Origin: Mycobacterium simiae
GTDB lineage: Bacteria; Actinomycetota; Actinomycetes; Mycobacteriales; Mycobacteriaceae
NCBI RefSeq assembly: GCF_010727605.1
Contig: NZ_AP022568.1
Location: forward strand, 3,596,001-3,660,000
Direction of reading: 5' to 3'
Length of the DNA stretch: 64,000 bases
Shown in pieces: positions 61,600 to 64,000 of the stretch. Under the pieces are notes generated by a model. That model was not told the origin of the DNA, made no database searches, and saw only the letters and a list, made by a program, of their open reading frames with translations. Position numbers and translations under genes: made by a program. Numbering within the stretch: position 1 is the stretch's first letter; every line of letters starts with the position of its first letter.

Positions 61600-62721
61600 T
61601 CAACCAGCGTAATTGCCGACGAAAAGTCCCCGCTTGGCCAACCAAGGCACCGGGTCGATCCGCTCGGTGCCGCCCTGCAGCACCTCGAAGTGCAGGTGCG
61701 GACCGGTTGAGTTGCCCCGGTTGCCCATGGTGGCGATCTGATCGCCGGCCATCACCCGCTGGCCCACACTGACCAGCGCGGTATTGATGTGGCCGTACAG
61801 GGTGACCGTGCCGTCGGCGTGACGCAGCTTGACCCACATGCCGTAGCCAGCGGTGGGACCAGCGTCGATCACGACGCCGTCGGACACCGCGAGGATTGGT
61901 GTGCCGATCGCGTTGGCCAGGTCGATGCCGGCATGCAGGACGCCCCACCGATAGCCAAAGTTCGAGGTGAAGATCCCGTGGGTGGGCATTACATACAGGG
62001 GCTGTTGCAGTCGCGCCTCGCGCTGCGCGCGGTCGTTGGCGAAGGCAACACCCTTGGCGAGTTCCTGATTGTGCAGCGCGGCACTGCCGGTCGGCTGCAC
62101 GGCGACCACCTGCGCGCCCCGCGCGGGGTTGCCGCTGGACCCGCCGGTCAGCGCCGACGCGTTGGCGGTCAGCACCGTCTCGGCGTTGGTGGTGTCGGAG
62201 TGGCTGGTCGCGGTGTGCGCGGCGGCGGCCGCCGCACCGGCGGCCATCGCCGAGATCAGCAGGCGGCCGCGGGCTGCGCTGGTCGGCTGCTTGCGGTGCT
62301 GCCCGCCGCGCCGCGTCACGCCGAAAACGTCCGTTGTCGCCACGTCGGTGGGCCGCGAGTCGACGTCGAATGTGTCGGCGATCCGCAGCGCGACCCCGCC
62401 GCCGGCCGCGGAGGTGGGGGCGACCAGTCGCAGCGGGGTCAGGTCGTCGATTGCGTGCAGGTCGTCGAGCTCCGGCGCCAACAGCACCCGGGCTTCGTAG
62501 TCAAAAGGTGAGTCGTTACTAAGGTCCAGCTCGGCGAGCTCGACTGAGTCCACGAATTCGAGGTCGTCGAAGTCGAAGCCGTCCAGCGGCAGGATCTCGG
62601 TGACTTCGTTGCGGTGAGGTTGAGTCCAGCGGTCGCGGTGGTGACGACCAGCTCCCGACGACGCAGGAGAACGAACAAGACTGTGCTGGGACAACCTGGA
62701 ATGTCCTCGTATCGTGACCAT
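61600..62721 (-). CDS. Membrane-anchored M23 (LytM-type) peptidase
   Basis: A 373-residue protein. The acidic N-terminal part (about 40-90) is cytosolic, a hydrophobic Ala-rich segment (about 152-170) is the membrane anchor, and the C-terminal LytM domain has [20 protein letters not shown] and [14 protein letters not shown]. The zinc ligands H-x3-D (in LHAGID) and H-x-H (in HLHFE) are intact. It should cut peptidoglycan cross-bridges. It corresponds to Rv0950c. The ATG at 62721 overlaps TAACGTTA, and an internal start at about residue 40 (VTEILPLDG) would also fit the family length. Confidence 0.9.
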   Translation of the reverse strand: MVTIRGHSRLSQHSLVRSPASSGAGRHHRDRWTQPHRNEVTEILPLDGFDFDDLEFVDSVELAELDLSNDSPFDYEARVLLAPELDDLHAIDDLTPLRLVAPTSAAGGGVALRIADTFDVDSRPTDVATTDVFGVTRRGGQHRKQPTSAARGRLLISAMAAGAAAAAAHTATSHSDTTNAETVLTANASALTGGSSGNPARGAQVVAVQPTGSAALHNQELAKGVAFANDRAQREARLQQPLYVMPTHGIFTSNFGYRWGVLHAGIDLANAIGTPILAVSDGVVIDAGPTAGYGMWVKLRHADGTVTLYGHINTALVSVGQRVMAGDQIATMGNRGNSTGPHLHFEVLQGGTERIDPVPWLAKRGLFVGNYAG

Positions 62722-62785
62722 AACGTTATCTGGACCCTGAGACGGTATCCGTTGAGCGAACCGGCTGGCAACCTCGCAGCCGGAT

Positions 62786-62801
62786 TGTGAACTGGATCAC
62801 G
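62786..62801. promoter_or_regulatory. Crp-type site between the M23 peptidase and sucC
   Basis: TGTGAACTGGATCACG matches the Crp consensus TGTGA-N6-TCACA at 9 of 10 fixed positions. It lies 65 bases from the peptidase start and 159 bases from the sucC start, so it may control either or both. Rv0950c is among the Crp targets I remember from M. tuberculosis. Confidence 0.6.
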
Positions 62802-62959
62802 TTTAACGCCCACCCGGCGTCTCGTGACCTGAGCCACATCGGTGGATGCGGCGGTGGGACCCGTTTACGGGGTGGATAAAGTTCCACCGTGCGAGTTGCC
62901 GAATCCGGCGTCGCCCAGCTGTAGGCCTTGCAAACAACTCGAGCGAAGACAGTGAGTTC

Positions 62960-64000
62960 ATGGACCTTTTCGAGTATCAAGCGAAAGAACTGTTCGTTAA
63001 GCACAACGTACCTACCTCGCCCGGGCGGGTAACCGACACCGCCGAGGGTGCGAAGCAGATCGCGACCGAAGTCGGGGCGCCGGTGATGGTCAAGGCGCAG
63101 GTCAAGGTTGGCGGCCGGGGCAAGGCCGGCGGCGTCAAATACGCCGCGACGCCCGACGACGCTTACGAGCACGCCAAGAACATCCTCGGCCTGGACATTA
63201 AGGGCCACATCGTGAAGAAGTTGCTGGTCGCCGAGGCCAGTGAGATTGCCGAGGAGTACTACGTCTCGTTCCTGCTCGATCGCGCCAACCGCACTTACCT
63301 GGCGATGTGTTCCGTCGAGGGCGGTATGGAAATCGAAGAGGTGGCCGCCACCAAGCCCGAGCGGTTGGCGAAGGTTCCGGTGAGCGCCGTCAAGGGCGTC
63401 GACCTCGCATTCGCCCGCTCCATCGCCGAGCAGGGCCACCTGCCGGCCGAGGTGCTCGACGCCGCCGCGGTGACCATCCAGAAACTGTGGGAGCTCTTCG
63501 TCGCCGAGGACGCCACCCTGGTTGAGGTCAACCCGCTGGTGCGGACCCCGGATGACCAAATCCTGGCGCTGGACGGCAAGGTCACCCTGGACGCCAACGC
63601 CGACTTCCGTCAGCCCGGTCACGCCGAGTTCGAGGATCGCGACGCCACCGACCCGCTGGAGCTCAAGGCCAAGGAGCACGACCTCAACTACGTCAAGCTG
63701 GACGGCTCGGTCGGCATCATCGGTAACGGCGCGGGTCTGGTGATGTCGACGCTCGATGTGGTGGCCTACGCCGGTGAGAAGCACGGCGGGGTGAAGCCGG
63801 CCAACTTCCTGGACATCGGCGGCGGCGCTTCAGCGGAGGTGATGGCCGCGGGGCTGGACGTGATTTTGAACGACAAGCAGGTCAAAAGCGTCTTCGTCAA
63901 CGTGTTCGGCGGCATCACCAGCTGCGACGCCGTCGCCAACGGGATCGTGACCGCATTGAACATGCTCGGTGACGAGGCCAACAAGCCGCTCGTGGTGCGG
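62960..64000 (+). CDS. sucC: Succinyl-CoA ligase (ADP-forming) beta subunit, cut by window edge
   Basis: The frame is open from the ATG at 62960 to the end of the window (347 codons of about 387 expected). [20 protein letters not shown] is the standard SucC start, [12 protein letters not shown] binds nucleotide, and [19 protein letters not shown] and [19 protein letters not shown] belong to the CoA-ligase domain. It forms succinate and ATP from succinyl-CoA in the TCA cycle with SucD, whose gene should follow outside the window. It corresponds to Rv0951. Confidence 0.97.
   Translation, partial: MDLFEYQAKELFVKHNVPTSPGRVTDTAEGAKQIATEVGAPVMVKAQVKVGGRGKAGGVKYAATPDDAYEHAKNILGLDIKGHIVKKLLVAEASEIAEEYYVSFLLDRANRTYLAMCSVEGGMEIEEVAATKPERLAKVPVSAVKGVDLAFARSIAEQGHLPAEVLDAAAVTIQKLWELFVAEDATLVEVNPLVRTPDDQILALDGKVTLDANADFRQPGHAEFEDRDATDPLELKAKEHDLNYVKLDGSVGIIGNGAGLVMSTLDVVAYAGEKHGGVKPANFLDIGGGASAEVMAAGLDVILNDKQVKSVFVNVFGGITSCDAVANGIVTALNMLGDEANKPLVVR

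Overview
The window is high-GC actinobacterial chromosome and almost certainly Mycobacterium. From about 26 kb to the right edge the gene order follows the M. tuberculosis segment Rv0923c-Rv0951 (as I remember that map): GGCT/PGA-hydrolase fusion, mntH, two Rv0926c/Rv0927c-like genes, pstS-pstC-pstA, mku, ligD, FAH-MBL fusion, LLM oxidoreductase, STAS protein, monooxygenase, fpg-like gene, SDR, pgi, chorismate mutase, uvrD1, M23 peptidase, sucC. The species cannot be fixed from sequence alone. An intact cobF and separated mku and ligD argue against the M. tuberculosis complex itself.

1-25.4 kb is an accessory catabolic island for CoA-activated acids. On the minus strand (9810 down to 372) two tightly coupled operons encode an LLM flavin oxidoreductase, an acyl-CoA ligase, a thiolase-fold protein with a DUF35 partner, an NTF2-like protein, then a fused alpha/beta 2-oxoacid dehydrogenase E1, a free-standing lipoyl-domain protein and three crotonases. 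On the plus strand (9912-16392) there are a MaoC hydratase, a TetR regulator, an SDR, a crotonase, a second acyl-CoA ligase, an NTF2-like protein and an acyl-CoA dehydrogenase. 16.4-25.4 kb holds five more SDR/dehydrogenase-type genes, two near-identical TetR regulators, a DUF427-thioesterase fusion and a second DUF35/thiolase-like pair. The genes together could activate, dehydrogenate, hydrate and cleave a branched or cyclic acid; the substrate is unknown. A 22-bp operator-like pattern (TGAAC-N12-ATTGT) lies in front of three of these operons and, in weaker form, in the divergent promoter at 9.85 kb, so the island looks like one regulon.

25.6-26.05 kb is a junction: a decayed IS481-type transposase, four copies of an IS-end-like repeat, and tRNA-Arg(CCU). 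The conserved backbone follows: small exported proteins, mntH, phosphate uptake genes without a local pstB or pknD, and the NHEJ genes mku and ligD. Mku and ligD are separated here by a GGDEF protein and a four-gene polyol operon (PfkB kinase, two mannitol-type dehydrogenases, HAD phosphatase) with no transporter. Two sites match the KstR (cholesterol) consensus, upstream of the SDR at 32.6 kb and of the LLM oxidoreductase at 50.15 kb, and a Crp-type site lies between the M23 peptidase and sucC. The right edge cuts sucC; the left edge cuts an acyl-CoA dehydrogenase.

Limits: all family calls come from reading motifs and remembered family signatures, without database searches. Promoter and operator calls are by eye.
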